DNA of 64,000 bases from Undibacterium sp. YM2 (GCF_009937975.1 NZ_AP018441.1:3844001-3908000), one strand, 5' to 3'; shown: positions 42,068-52,336, counted from the first letter of the stretch. A program made the numbers and translations. Notes: a model not told the origin generated them from the sequence alone.

Positions 42068-43188
42068 TTGCGCTGGTCTGACTGGGTCAATAAATGCCGG
42101 AAACTGAAATCATATTTTTTGATGGCAGGGTTCAGGTATTTGCTGAACTTCCTGAAATCCACTTTTTCAAAATTCTGTGCGCCAAACAATTGCTGGTAAC
42201 GCCTGGCCTCTTCTGGTGTGAACAGTATGAACATGGATCTGTTTTGCTCCAGGCCTTCATCAGCAAAGTCCTTGCCATGGTGATAGTCATATAGCATCAC
42301 CAGGCCAAATGCACCGGTAATGAAATGGCCGCCAGCCAGCGCCGTGAGACTGCCTGACTCCAATGCGGTAAAAGCTTCAGCCGAGGTATTGATGGCACTG
42401 AAATGAGCATCGCGCCCTGGTTTGCCACCGCGGGCGCGCCAGCTTTCCATCGCACCAAAGCTCATCAAATCATTCCCGGCCCAGATCAACCTGGTCTGGG
42501 GATAGCGCTGATACAACCAGATACTCTGCTCCTGTGCCTTGGCACGGTTCCACTCACCATAGACGACCTGATCCAGTACCACATTCGCTTCTACAACAGC
42601 CTTGCGCATACCTTCAGTGCGTTTATACGATGTCGCCGTGGATCTGTCCCCGGCGATTGCCAGCATGTGCAATTTGCCATCAGAACTGAGCATTTTGTCT
42701 GTCTTGCCACGTTGTATCAGCGCGCGTGCGGTCAGGTAACCAGCATCTTCTGCCTGCGGTTCCAGTACACCCAGCCAGCCCTTGTAAAACTGACGTGGTA
42801 TACCGGTTTTTTCCCTGTCACCGCCATCATTGATACCGCTATAGGCAAAAAAAGTCTTGATGTTTGCGGCATCCAGTATGCGCAGTGCTTCGGCACCGAC
42901 AGCATAATCATTCGACAAGATCACATAATCAGGCCGCTTGCCAGCCGGACGTGCCGCAATCTGCTTCGCATATTCCAGGGTTTTTAAATGATCGCGTTCA
43001 GAATAAATGACTTCGAGATGGATGCCCAGGCTGCGGGCGGCAGCCGACATACCGTTGCTGGCGGTGACCCAGTAGATTTCATCGGATTTACCCGGATTGA
43101 GAAAGGTGACGGTCATAGCCATAACCACACAAGGCATGAACAAGGCCATGCAGGCGCACAAGCAAACAACCAAACGATAAATCCACAT
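42064..43188 (-). CDS. periplasmic binding protein, sugar-binding (type 1) fold
   Basis: The 374-residue protein has a signal peptide (WIYRLVVCLCACMALF..., ending AMA) and a type 1 periplasmic binding fold like ribose or AI-2 binding proteins: VTFLNPGKSDEIYWVTASNG, DYVILSNDY and LIWAGNDLMSFGAMESW. No ABC permease or ATPase is adjacent. The stop overlaps the diguanylate cyclase start by 4 bases, so it is probably a ligand sensor for that cyclase rather than a transport component. The ATG at 43188 is chosen for its GGAGG site. Confidence 0.85.
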   Translation of the reverse strand: MWIYRLVVCLCACMALFMPCVVMAMTVTFLNPGKSDEIYWVTASNGMSAAARSLGIHLEVIYSERDHLKTLEYAKQIAARPAGKRPDYVILSNDYAVGAEALRILDAANIKTFFAYSGINDGGDREKTGIPRQFYKGWLGVLEPQAEDAGYLTARALIQRGKTDKMLSSDGKLHMLAIAGDRSTATSYKRTEGMRKAVVEANVVLDQVVYGEWNRAKAQEQSIWLYQRYPQTRLIWAGNDLMSFGAMESWRARGGKPGRDAHFSAINTSAEAFTALESGSLTALAGGHFITGAFGLVMLYDYHHGKDFADEGLEQNRSMFILFTPEEARRYQQLFGAQNFEKVDFRKFSKYLNPAIKKYDFSFRHLLTQSDQRK

Positions 43189-43402
43189 TCCTGCCTCCGC
43201 GCATCCTGTCATGTAAGAACTGCAAATGATGACGGGATCAGTGCCTGTCTCGCATTCTCCCAAGTTCACGGAGAACCGACAGTTTTTACTCAGCTTCTAT
43301 TCTCGCGGTTTTCTTGAGTAAAAAGTTGCTCATTCACAAAAAATCACATTTATGTGAATGAGCGGATTTGCCAGGGCTACGAATGTGCCCCTGAGAAAAA
43401 GA

Positions 43403-44542
43403 CTATTTCAACAAGGCTTTTTCGCGCCTGATATTCACCAGCGCCTGGCTGGTGTAGAGCTCAGAAAACCAGGTATCTGCAAACAAATTACCTGCGACAG
43501 CCTGTGTCTCAAAATGGCTCAATACACGCGCCCTGCCCGCCTGGTAAGCAGCATCATCGACGTCACTGTATTCAAGTCGCACAGTTGATGCATAGGCATC
43601 ATAAGTATCCGCGGCCTGGCCCAGTATCGCCAGATCAACACCGAGCATGGCATCTTTCAAGGGGTGGCTCAGGCCTGCACTCTGGAAGTGATCTGTCACC
43701 CGTATCAGGTCAGCCACCTCCTGCGCATGCTCTGATCCCAGACTGGCATCCAGCCACAGCCTGGCACTTTGCTCTTCATTCGACAGACCAGCATGCTTGC
43801 CAACAGAGCCGCCATAGACTGCGTCATGGAACCAGAAGGCTTTTTTCAATATTGCTACGTCGGCCTTGCTGGCACCCGTATTGCTCGCCCAGGCAGAAAT
43901 TTCACTCAGGCCATGCACCAGGTGATCAAGATTATGATAAGTCCGGCGTGCTGCGCCATAGGCCTCATCACCAGTCAGATAATCAAACCAGTGGTCCAGT
44001 TTGCTAGCCTCAACACCAGCCCCCTCCCAGAGTTTTTGCCAGTCTGTACGCAGCCAGCTTTTGATCCAGGCGATATAAGCGGGCATGGGCATGAATTTTT
44101 TTACCGTCCAGTGCCAGCCCACTGGCCCCTGCAAGGCCCGCACGAAACTGGAACTGACCGAGCCAAGATCACGCGGTGGCATGACAAAAATAGTCTTGGC
44201 ACCATCAAGCACATCGACATTGGTTTGCTGTATCAGGTTTTCATAATCAAAGTCTGAAGTATTGCGTATGCCGCGCACCAGATACTCAATACCGTGGCGC
44301 TTGGCGGCGCGGGCCGTGTAATCACCCTTGACGATGACGACACTGACATTGTTCCAGCCGCATTCAGCCACGCTGCGCTCAATAATGTCCTTGCGTTCGA
44401 TCGCATCGAACTGCGGTTTCTTGACCGGGTTTTCAGAAATAAAAACCACGACTTCATCTGCCAAAGCGCGGGCCTCTTGTATCACCCATAAATGACCATT
44501 GGTGATCGGGTCCAGAGTGCCAGAGAATGCGATTTTTTTCAT
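43403..44542 (-). CDS. phosphopantetheine adenylyltransferase-like protein fused to an HD hydrolase domain
   Basis: The 379-residue protein has an N-terminal CoaD-like nucleotidyltransferase (residues 1-160: GTLDPITNGH with T14-N-G-H17, YLVRGIRNTSDFDYE, SSSFVRAL) and a C-terminal HD-type domain of about 215 residues (YHNLDHL at 202-208, FHD at 238-240, later VTDHF and DLAILG). The C-terminal part resembles the metal-dependent HD phosphohydrolases annotated as NMDA-receptor-like in bacteria. CoaD makes dephospho-CoA from phosphopantetheine. The coaE-like gene overlaps it by 4 bases, so the pair covers the last two CoA steps. The usual housekeeping coaD and coaE lie elsewhere in this group, so this may be an accessory set. 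Confidence 0.85.
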   Translation of the reverse strand: MKKIAFSGTLDPITNGHLWVIQEARALADEVVVFISENPVKKPQFDAIERKDIIERSVAECGWNNVSVVIVKGDYTARAAKRHGIEYLVRGIRNTSDFDYENLIQQTNVDVLDGAKTIFVMPPRDLGSVSSSFVRALQGPVGWHWTVKKFMPMPAYIAWIKSWLRTDWQKLWEGAGVEASKLDHWFDYLTGDEAYGAARRTYHNLDHLVHGLSEISAWASNTGASKADVAILKKAFWFHDAVYGGSVGKHAGLSNEEQSARLWLDASLGSEHAQEVADLIRVTDHFQSAGLSHPLKDAMLGVDLAILGQAADTYDAYASTVRLEYSDVDDAAYQAGRARVLSHFETQAVAGNLFADTWFSELYTSQALVNIRREKALLK

Positions 44543-45180
44543 TGTGTGCTCCAGTGCGACATAAAAGTAAGGTGTTGCTGCAAGACTGCCTGTTCCAGCT
44601 CCATGATGCTGCCCTGATTGATGATCTCGGCATCGGCGTATTCCCGGTACTGATCCAATGTGGCCTGCATATTGAAAACCTGCGTGATATCAGTTTCAGT
44701 CCAGTCAGGGTTATGCTGACGCACGCGTCGCAGACGAATTTGGGGATCAGCATGCACCAGCAAAGCGCTATCGTACATGAAGCCGCCAGGTTCATCAGGC
44801 AAGAGCGCGGTTTCCCAGATCACATACGGTGCAGTTTGCTGCACAGTCCATTGCCGTATTGCTGCCAACACATGCGGTTTCAACAGGCACAGCAAGCGAC
44901 GGTTGGCATATGCATCATGCGTCAGCACCGTGCGCAAGCTGCCACGCCGCAAACAGCCATCTTCTGTCAGTAATTGCGGCAACTCCTGTGCAATCTGCTC
45001 CATTACAGGATGTTGCGGGTCCTGGTGTATTGCCCTGGCAAGCAGATCAGCCTCACTAACAGGCACGCCCAGTTGCTGGAAACTCCTGGCTGCGCACGAT
45101 TTGCCACTGCCCATGGGACCGGTCAGCAAGACCACGCGAACGGGTAAATGTTTGGCAAAGATGTCAGTAGGAGCTTGCAT
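44539..45180 (-). CDS. divergent dephospho-CoA kinase
   Basis: The 213-residue protein has a CoaE-type P-loop (LLTGPMGSGKS, residues 18-28), the ADLLARAIH acceptor-side motif, PYVIWETALLPDE in the CoA-binding region and the C-terminal QATLDQYREYADAEIINQG typical of CoaE. Several positions differ from housekeeping CoaE (GPMGSGKS instead of GGIGSGKS). It would phosphorylate dephospho-CoA to CoA. It overlaps the CoaD-HD gene by 4 bases and is first in the operon. The ATG at 45180 is chosen; an in-frame TTG at 45210 lies within a palindrome. Confidence 0.82.
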   Translation of the reverse strand: MQAPTDIFAKHLPVRVVLLTGPMGSGKSCAARSFQQLGVPVSEADLLARAIHQDPQHPVMEQIAQELPQLLTEDGCLRRGSLRTVLTHDAYANRRLLCLLKPHVLAAIRQWTVQQTAPYVIWETALLPDEPGGFMYDSALLVHADPQIRLRRVRQHNPDWTETDITQVFNMQATLDQYREYADAEIINQGSIMELEQAVLQQHLTFMSHWSTQ

Positions 45181-45198
45181 GTGAGCTGCTTTCAATAT

Positions 45199-45214
45199 TT
45201 GGTTAATCAACCAA
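45199..45214. promoter_or_regulatory. operator-like palindrome upstream of coaE, near copy
   Basis: TTGGTT-AATC-AACCAA has 6-bp arms around four bases, 19 bases before the coaE-like start codon. It matches a second palindrome at 45256-45273, so both are probably bound by one regulator that is not encoded nearby. Confidence 0.65.
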
Positions 45215-45255
45215 TATTTGAAGCTTAATCCAGCAAAGCCCGAAATGCAAGTAAT

Positions 45256-45273
45256 TTTGGTTAATTAACCAAA
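45256..45273. promoter_or_regulatory. operator-like palindrome upstream of coaE, far copy
   Basis: TTTGGTTAATTAACCAAA is a perfect 18-bp palindrome, centred 58 bp from the first site. It lies between the coaE-like gene and the end of the sensor kinase gene. Confidence 0.7.
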
Positions 45274-45315
45274 TTAAATGTTAAGAAAAATTTAATGCTG
45301 GATGACTCGCCTGTT

Positions 45316-46725
45316 TTACCCAGGGAAAAACAAATCCAAAGCAATAGCCTGCTCAGCTTTGTTATAACTGGCACTGACATGTCCGCCATGCAAATCGACG
45401 ATAGCCTTGACGATGGACAAGCCCAGGCCATTTGATTCTGTATGGCTGCTGCGAGCGCTGTCGCCGCGGTAAAAGCGGTCAAACATTTTGTCCAGTTGCA
45501 GCGGCTCAATGGCAGCACATTGATTCACGATGCTAATGCTCACACCTTCGGTGCTAGCGATGGCTTTCACCTGTATCACCGTCCCGGCTTGCCCATGCCG
45601 TATGGCGTTGATGAACAGATTACTCAGTGCCCTCTGCAGCATCAGGGGATTGGCATAGACCATGCCATCAATACCACCAACATCAACAGCAAAATGCATG
45701 TCGCGCTCTTGTGCCAGGATGTCGAAATAATCAATCAGCTTGCCCATCTCTGCTGCCATTGATAGCGGCTCTTTTTCAACCACAAAACCTGCATGATCGA
45801 TATGAGCGAGAAACAGGATGTTTTCGATGATGCGCGCCAGCCGGGCATATTCTTCGAGATTGGATTCAAGCAGGCTTTCATACTCCTCCAGCTCCCTGGC
45901 TTGCGCGAGTGCCACCTGGGTCTGGCCCATCAGAATATTGACGGGTGTGCGCAATTCATGCGCGAGGTCTGATGAGAATTGTGACAGTTGCCGGAAGCCA
46001 GCTTCCAGCCTGTCCAGCATGTCATTGCAGGCCAGGGCCAGCTTGTGCAAGTCTGGCGGCATGTCTGTTGCTGACAAGCGCAAGGACAGGTTTTTAGGGC
46101 TGATCTGCCCGGCCTGACGGCTCATCGTCGCGACAGGCAAGAGGCCGCGTCGCAAGATCAGGTAACTCAACACGCTGGTCAGTAACACCGTCAATGCAAC
46201 TGCGGCAATCACGCGCAAGAGGTAAGTTGACAGCACACCAGATTCTTGCGTCATCACATAGGCGGCAATGATTTCCACCTTGTCTTTATGGTCACCCACT
46301 TCTGCGAGGGCAGCGACCCAGCGTACCCGCACACCATCATCGCGCTTACCTTCTCGCAAGGCCTCCAGCGTCAGTGGCACGCCGAGCTCAACCGGCTTCA
46401 TCGCAGGCGGTGACATCGCCCCGGGATTGACGTTGATGAAGGGTGTATCACCAAGCCTGCGAAAAATACGCACATCCTGCTCATTACCTAGCATGCTTTC
46501 AAACAGGGTCGGGTGTGCTTCCATCTGCTGGATATTGTAGAGATCACGGAACAGGGTACGGAAGTGTTCTACCCTGCCTATCAGGGTATAGTCGGCACGC
46601 TGCTCCAGAGCCTGCCTGGCCGAGGTATATAAATACATGCCCAGACTGCTCATGATGACAAAAACCAGCACAGAAAACAGCGTGGTCGCACGCCGGGTCA
46701 GGCTCCATGCATGCCAGAAGTTCAT
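45316..46725 (-). CDS. cusS: CusS-like heavy-metal sensor histidine kinase
   Basis: The 469-residue kinase has membrane segments near residues 15-36 and 165-190 enclosing a periplasmic sensor domain, a HAMP domain, the H box SSDLAHELRTPVNILMG, an N box (NLFINAIRHG) and a G box (SNGLGLSIVKAI). It is of the heavy-metal sensor kinase group (CusS/CopS). Its start overlaps the CusR-like gene by 4 bases. With DUF305 and multicopper oxidase genes in the window, Cu(I) or Ag(I) is the likely signal. Confidence 0.92.
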   Translation of the reverse strand: MNFWHAWSLTRRATTLFSVLVFVIMSSLGMYLYTSARQALEQRADYTLIGRVEHFRTLFRDLYNIQQMEAHPTLFESMLGNEQDVRIFRRLGDTPFINVNPGAMSPPAMKPVELGVPLTLEALREGKRDDGVRVRWVAALAEVGDHKDKVEIIAAYVMTQESGVLSTYLLRVIAAVALTVLLTSVLSYLILRRGLLPVATMSRQAGQISPKNLSLRLSATDMPPDLHKLALACNDMLDRLEAGFRQLSQFSSDLAHELRTPVNILMGQTQVALAQARELEEYESLLESNLEEYARLARIIENILFLAHIDHAGFVVEKEPLSMAAEMGKLIDYFDILAQERDMHFAVDVGGIDGMVYANPLMLQRALSNLFINAIRHGQAGTVIQVKAIASTEGVSISIVNQCAAIEPLQLDKMFDRFYRGDSARSSHTESNGLGLSIVKAIVDLHGGHVSASYNKAEQAIALDLFFPG

Positions 46726-47393
46726 GGATTTTCCGCAAACATATAACCCACGCCACGTACGGTGTGGATGAGTTTTTTCTCAAACGGCGCATCCAGCTTG
46801 GCGCGCAGGCGTTTAACGGCAACATCAACGACATTGGTATCACTGTCAAAATTCATGTCCCATACCTGGGATGCGATGATAGTGCGCGACAATGCCTCAC
46901 CCTGATGCTTGATCAGCAGATGCAGCAGCATGAACTCTTTACTGGTCAAGGCTATGGGTAAATTTTGACGGGTGATTTTATGACGCACGGTATCAAGCTG
47001 CAGGTCGGCGACCTGATAGATGTCGGCATCACGCCTGACGCCACGGCGCAACAGGGTACGGATGCGAAGCACCAGCTCAGTAAAAGAAAAAGGTTTGACC
47101 AGGTAATCATCGGCGCCCAGTTGCAGGCCGCGTATCCTGTCATCGACATGGTCGCGCGCAGTCAGGAAAATCACAGGCATGTCCTGCTTGCTGCGCAGCG
47201 ATTGCATCACTGTCCAGCCATCCAGGCCGGGCATCATGACATCAAGAATGACCAGTTCATAGCTTTGCTCCATCGCCAGATGCAGGCCATCAATGCCATT
47301 CCTGGCAAGATCAACGGCGTAACCTGATTCGCGCAAACCCTTCTTCAGGTAGTCGCCGGTTTTCTGATCATCTTCTATGACTAGTATGGTCAT
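46722..47393 (-). CDS. cusR: CusR/CopR-like OmpR-family response regulator
   Basis: The 223-residue protein has a receiver domain with Asp51 (LVILDVMMPGLDGW) and an OmpR-type winged helix (from about 125; SDTNVVDVAVKRLRAKLD, TVRGVGYMF). It pairs with the overlapping CusS-like kinase. A CusR-box-like dyad lies upstream of the DUF305 gene at 49509-49522, so the regulator probably drives the whole DUF305-YVTN-cusRS unit, including itself. Confidence 0.93.
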   Translation of the reverse strand: MTILVIEDDQKTGDYLKKGLRESGYAVDLARNGIDGLHLAMEQSYELVILDVMMPGLDGWTVMQSLRSKQDMPVIFLTARDHVDDRIRGLQLGADDYLVKPFSFTELVLRIRTLLRRGVRRDADIYQVADLQLDTVRHKITRQNLPIALTSKEFMLLHLLIKHQGEALSRTIIASQVWDMNFDSDTNVVDVAVKRLRAKLDAPFEKKLIHTVRGVGYMFAENP

Positions 47394-47453
47394 CCGTATC
47401 CTGTGTGCATGACGCGTTGATGGCCAGATTCTAACATCCGGCCATCGTCTGGA

Positions 47454-48851
47454 CTAATTTGTGCTCACCATGACAGCCTGCTCTGCACTCACTGCCTTGT
47501 TGCCTTCCATGATGATCAGACGCTGGGTTTTGATGCTGGCGTCTGCCTTTACCGCCTCCCTGACGGGGCCTATCATGGTCGAATTGGTCGCCCCTTTGAC
47601 ATCGGTTTTCAAGCGCCCGAGCACGGTACCCTGCCCTTCCAGATAAACCGTATATACAGTTTCTGGCTTGAGCTTGAACAAAGCCACTTCCAGCGCATCG
47701 ACTATACCCAGATTACGCAAGACGACAAAGCCCCTGCCCTCACCAATCACGGGTTTCAAACCTATGTTCACCGGTTCATTATTGCTGCGCGGGACCAGAT
47801 TCGCAGTGCCATTGGCACCATCGCCGCTCTCTACCACGTTAGACACATACACCAGCGCTTGCGGGGCCTGGCCACCAGCCATGTGGGCGATGACTTTATT
47901 GCTGGCGGTATCAATGACATCAACGCCATCACCATTCTCCAGCCCGACATACATGCGGCTGTGATCGTCCGACGCCCAGATGCCATGTGGCAAGGCTCCG
48001 GTTGCAATGCTGGCAAGCAGTCTGGGTACTTTGTCTGTTGTGAATACCTTGACGACATTCTCACCACCTATGGTCACATAAGCCAGGGTCTGACCTCGGA
48101 AGTTGGCAAAAGCCAGGTGATTGGAAATAAAGCCGGCATCAAACACGCCGATCACTTCCAGCGTTTTTGTGTCGATGCGGGTGACCTTGCCGACGTCTTT
48201 GTGCGTCATCCACACTTCACTAAAGTCTGGCGTAAATTGCAAAAATGGCGAGAACGGGCTGACCACCTTGATACGCTTGATGACTTCATGCGTAGCTACA
48301 TCAATCACATCGACCATGGGCGTGAAGCTCGACACCACAAACGCCAGCTTGCCAGCAGGATGGAATTGCACCATGCCCGGCCCCAGGTCAGTCTGTATAC
48401 GCCGGGTTTCTTTGAACGTAACAGGGTCTATGACCGAGATATAGTCTTCACCACGCACAACCACCCAGACCTCTTTACCATCTGCCGTGAAAAAACCTTC
48501 ATGCGGCGAACGGCCCACATAAGTCGTGCCCTTGACCTTGTTGGTGGCCGTATCAATAAATACTACCGAGTTGGAACCATTGGATATCGCCAGCAAGGTT
48601 TTATGGTCTGGCGAAAACCCCATGCCGTGCACATTGATCTGCCCCTTGTACAAGGGCGACAAGACATCAGGACGCGGATTACCGAGCCTGATCTGCCCGA
48701 CCAGGGTATTGCTGGCGGGGTTGAATACCGAGATGGTATTGCTGTTCTGGTCTGCCGTATATACCCGGTCACGCGCCGAAGGCAAGGCCCAGGCTGTGTG
48801 TGCGATAAGAGTGCTTGCCGCAATCAATGCGAGCGCTGATTTATTTTTCAT
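47454..48851 (-). CDS. exported YVTN-type beta-propeller protein
   Basis: The 465-residue protein has a signal peptide (ending AWA) and a chain of about seven YVTN/NHL-like propeller blades (for example RVYTADQNSNTISVFNPASNTLVGQI, VVFIDTATNKVKGTTYVG in neighbouring segments). A C-terminal non-propeller part follows, about residues 345-465. Such proteins bind ligands or serve as periplasmic scaffolds; copper loci often encode one. It lies between DUF305 and cusR with 80 and 60 base gaps, so it is probably in that operon. No catalytic motif seen. Confidence 0.87.
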   Translation of the reverse strand: MKNKSALALIAASTLIAHTAWALPSARDRVYTADQNSNTISVFNPASNTLVGQIRLGNPRPDVLSPLYKGQINVHGMGFSPDHKTLLAISNGSNSVVFIDTATNKVKGTTYVGRSPHEGFFTADGKEVWVVVRGEDYISVIDPVTFKETRRIQTDLGPGMVQFHPAGKLAFVVSSFTPMVDVIDVATHEVIKRIKVVSPFSPFLQFTPDFSEVWMTHKDVGKVTRIDTKTLEVIGVFDAGFISNHLAFANFRGQTLAYVTIGGENVVKVFTTDKVPRLLASIATGALPHGIWASDDHSRMYVGLENGDGVDVIDTASNKVIAHMAGGQAPQALVYVSNVVESGDGANGTANLVPRSNNEPVNIGLKPVIGEGRGFVVLRNLGIVDALEVALFKLKPETVYTVYLEGQGTVLGRLKTDVKGATNSTMIGPVREAVKADASIKTQRLIIMEGNKAVSAEQAVMVSTN

Positions 48852-48931
48852 GATGATTTTTTTGAAGTGAGAGGAATAACCCAGGTTTTAAACTCTGGCG
48901 GAGTAACGACTGAGTGACTAATGAGCAAGAA

Positions 48932-49402
48932 CTATTTGCCGGCAGCCTGAAGGTGCTGCTGCAACCAGAGCTGCATGAGTTTGATTTCGTTTTGCTGCTC
49001 AGCGATGATGCCCAGTGCCAGGTTCCTGACGGCCGGGTCCTTGGTATACAGTAAAACCGCCTTGGCCATATCGACGGCACCCTGGTGATGAGGAATCATC
49101 ATGCTCATAAAGTCATGCTCACTCTGACCATTCATGGGCGCACACTTCATGCCTTCATCCATGACCTGCATGGCATCATCCATCAACGCTGCGAAGGGCT
49201 TCGCCGTGGTTGCCATGAAAACTGGCTTGCTGCCATCAACTTTATCCGCAGCACAAGCCGCAGCGGGACCATGATGATGTTCATGCGCCATTGCTGGTGA
49301 AAAACACAACACCAGACTGACACCCACACCAGCACATAAAACTTTGAGCGAGCTACCCTCACCCCGGCCAAAACCTGAAAGGACACCACCTTTTACCATC
49401 AT
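48932..49402 (-). CDS. DUF305 exported copper-associated protein
   Basis: The 156-residue protein has a signal peptide ending AMA, a His-rich mature start (HEHHHG) and a DUF305 four-helix domain with FMSMMIPHHQGAVDMAK and ALGIIAEQQNEIKLMQLWL. The HH and Met residues are the likely metal ligands; DUF305 proteins such as cyanobacterial CopM bind copper in the periplasm. The ATG at 49402 follows an AAGGAG site. It is first in the unit that ends with cusRS and has a CusR-box-like site about 107 bases upstream. Confidence 0.9.
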   Translation of the reverse strand: MMVKGGVLSGFGRGEGSSLKVLCAGVGVSLVLCFSPAMAHEHHHGPAAACAADKVDGSKPVFMATTAKPFAALMDDAMQVMDEGMKCAPMNGQSEHDFMSMMIPHHQGAVDMAKAVLLYTKDPAVRNLALGIIAEQQNEIKLMQLWLQQHLQAAGK

Positions 49403-49508
49403 CCTGCTCCTTGAAATTTCCATGATTTGTATAAACACAAGCCGCAAACCCGTGAGCGACGATGGAAAGTGTAGAAGTCCTGCCAGGACAGAGAGGTGAC
49501 AGTCAGAT

Positions 49509-49522
49509 GACAGTTTTGTCAG
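49509..49522. promoter_or_regulatory. CusR-box-like dyad upstream of the DUF305 operon
   Basis: TGACA-GTTT-TGTCA has the same arms and spacing as the E. coli CusR box (TGACAANNTTGTCA). A further TGACAG half site lies at 49497-49502. It is about 107 bases before the DUF305 start. Confidence 0.72.
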
Positions 49523-49719
49523 AAAGAGATGGGAAATCTTTCAAAATAGGCAATTCGAACCCAATAAATGAGCAGAAATCAATTTCCAAAAGGAAATAAA
49601 AATACAATTATTTTGTGAGACCATAGTTCAAAAACATGAAAATCATCACAAAATCAAGTAGATAAAAACTGCCAAACCCTTGATTATTAAAGAAATATTA
49701 GTTTATCCCTTTTTTAGCT

Positions 49720-49747
49720 CTTGAAAAGCCCAACCCCCGCCCATATA
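49720..49747 (+). promoter_or_regulatory. sigma-32-type heat-shock promoter of groESL
   Basis: CTTGAAA (49720-49726) and CCCATATA (49740-49747) are 13 bases apart and match the RpoH consensus CTTGAAA-N13/14-CCCCATNT closely. The start of transcription would fall within the CIRCE element just downstream. Confidence 0.87.
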
Positions 49748-49748
49748 C

Positions 49749-49775
49749 TTAGCACTCGTTGGGAGAGAGTGCTAA
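49749..49775 (+). promoter_or_regulatory. CIRCE element (HrcA operator) of groESL
   Basis: TTAGCACTC-N9-GAGTGCTAA is a perfect CIRCE inverted repeat, the binding site of the HrcA repressor. It lies 64 bases before the groES start codon and directly after the sigma-32-type promoter. Confidence 0.98.
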
Positions 49776-49839
49776 CAAAGTCTTTCCCCAGCTTAATTGA
49801 ATTCCAATAGTAATTACTTGCAAATTTAAAGGAGCTAGT

Positions 49840-50130
49840 ATGAACCTTCGTCCCCTGCACGATCGCCTGATCGTGAAACGCCTGGATCAAGAAACAAAAA
49901 CCGCATCCGGTATCGTTCTGCCTGACGCTGCTGCTGAAAAGCCAGATCAAGGTGAAGTACTGGCTGTTGGTCCTGGCAAATTGCTGGACAACGGTACAGT
50001 TCGCGCCCTGGACGTTAAAGTTGGCGACCGCGTTTTGTTCGGTAAATATTCTGGTCAGGCTGTCAAAGTTGACGGCAACGAAGTTCTGGTGATGCGTGAA
50101 GAAGATATCTTCGCGGTCGTACAGAAGTAA
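49840..50130 (+). CDS. groES: co-chaperonin GroES
   Basis: The 96-residue protein begins [18 protein letters not shown] and carries the mobile loop ([21 protein letters not shown], residues 18-38 in two runs) that docks to GroEL, and the [12 protein letters not shown] ending. It forms the heptameric lid of the chaperonin. An AAGGAGC site precedes the ATG. It is followed by groEL after 41 bases. Confidence 0.99.
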   Translation: MNLRPLHDRLIVKRLDQETKTASGIVLPDAAAEKPDQGEVLAVGPGKLLDNGTVRALDVKVGDRVLFGKYSGQAVKVDGNEVLVMREEDIFAVVQK

Positions 50131-50153
50131 TCGACATCCACGATATCAATTAA

Positions 50154-51821
<1,668 letters not shown>

Positions 51822-51868
51822 TAGCTGCTTCGCTGCTCTCTGTGATCTAACCGAGAGTCGCATTGCTC

Positions 51869-51901
51869 AAAACCCCGCAACTTGCGTTGCGGGGTTTTTT
51901 A
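51869..51901 (+). terminator. intrinsic terminator of groESL
   Basis: A 12-bp stem (AAAACCCCGCAA with its complement) closes a CTTGCG loop and is followed by T residues. Confidence 0.95.
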
Positions 51902-51940
51902 TTACCCCTCACGATTTATCCACTTCGGCAACACCCTCAT

Positions 51941-52336
51941 TCATGCAGCGCAGTTGAACATCCACTGGACGCCGAACTGGTCAGTCAGCTTGCCAAAATA
52001 ATCCCCCCAGATTTGCACAGCCAGCGGCGTCGTCACATTTGCCCCCTGACTCATGAGTGCAAACAGCTGATCGGTTTGCGCACGGCTATCCATCATCAGT
52101 ATGTGGGCAGAACCGCGCATAGGCTCTGCATCATCATTGTCTGAGGCATAGAAAAGTACGCCCGGCCCCTCGAATCTGGCATGCATGATCTTGCCGCGCA
52201 TGGCCTCGTTCTTCATCGGCATCTTGCCCTCACCATGACGCAGGATATCGGTCACCCTGCCCAGGCCGCACTGCGTATAAAAATCCAGGGCCTGTTCGCA
52301 TTGCGTCGTAAAAAACAGATAATTTGATTGCTGCAT
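51941..52336 (-). CDS. VOC family protein, PhnB-like
   Basis: The 131-residue protein has the PhnB-like VOC pattern: YLFFTTQCEQALDFYTQCGLG at the start, MHARFEGPGVLFYASDN, then IWGDYFGKLTDQFGVQWMFN at the end. The ATG at 52336 is chosen for its AGGAG site; in-frame upstream starts would overlap the tautomerase gene. It follows that gene by 31 bases and is probably co-transcribed with it under the divergent TetR regulator. No substrate can be named. Confidence 0.87.
   Translation of the reverse strand: MQQSNYLFFTTQCEQALDFYTQCGLGRVTDILRHGEGKMPMKNEAMRGKIMHARFEGPGVLFYASDNDDAEPMRGSAHILMMDSRAQTDQLFALMSQGANVTTPLAVQIWGDYFGKLTDQFGVQWMFNCAA

Noticed and set aside
45181..45210. In-frame TTG start extending coaE upstream
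   Set aside because: It falls inside an operator-like palindrome, lacks a ribosome site and adds residues not found in CoaE.
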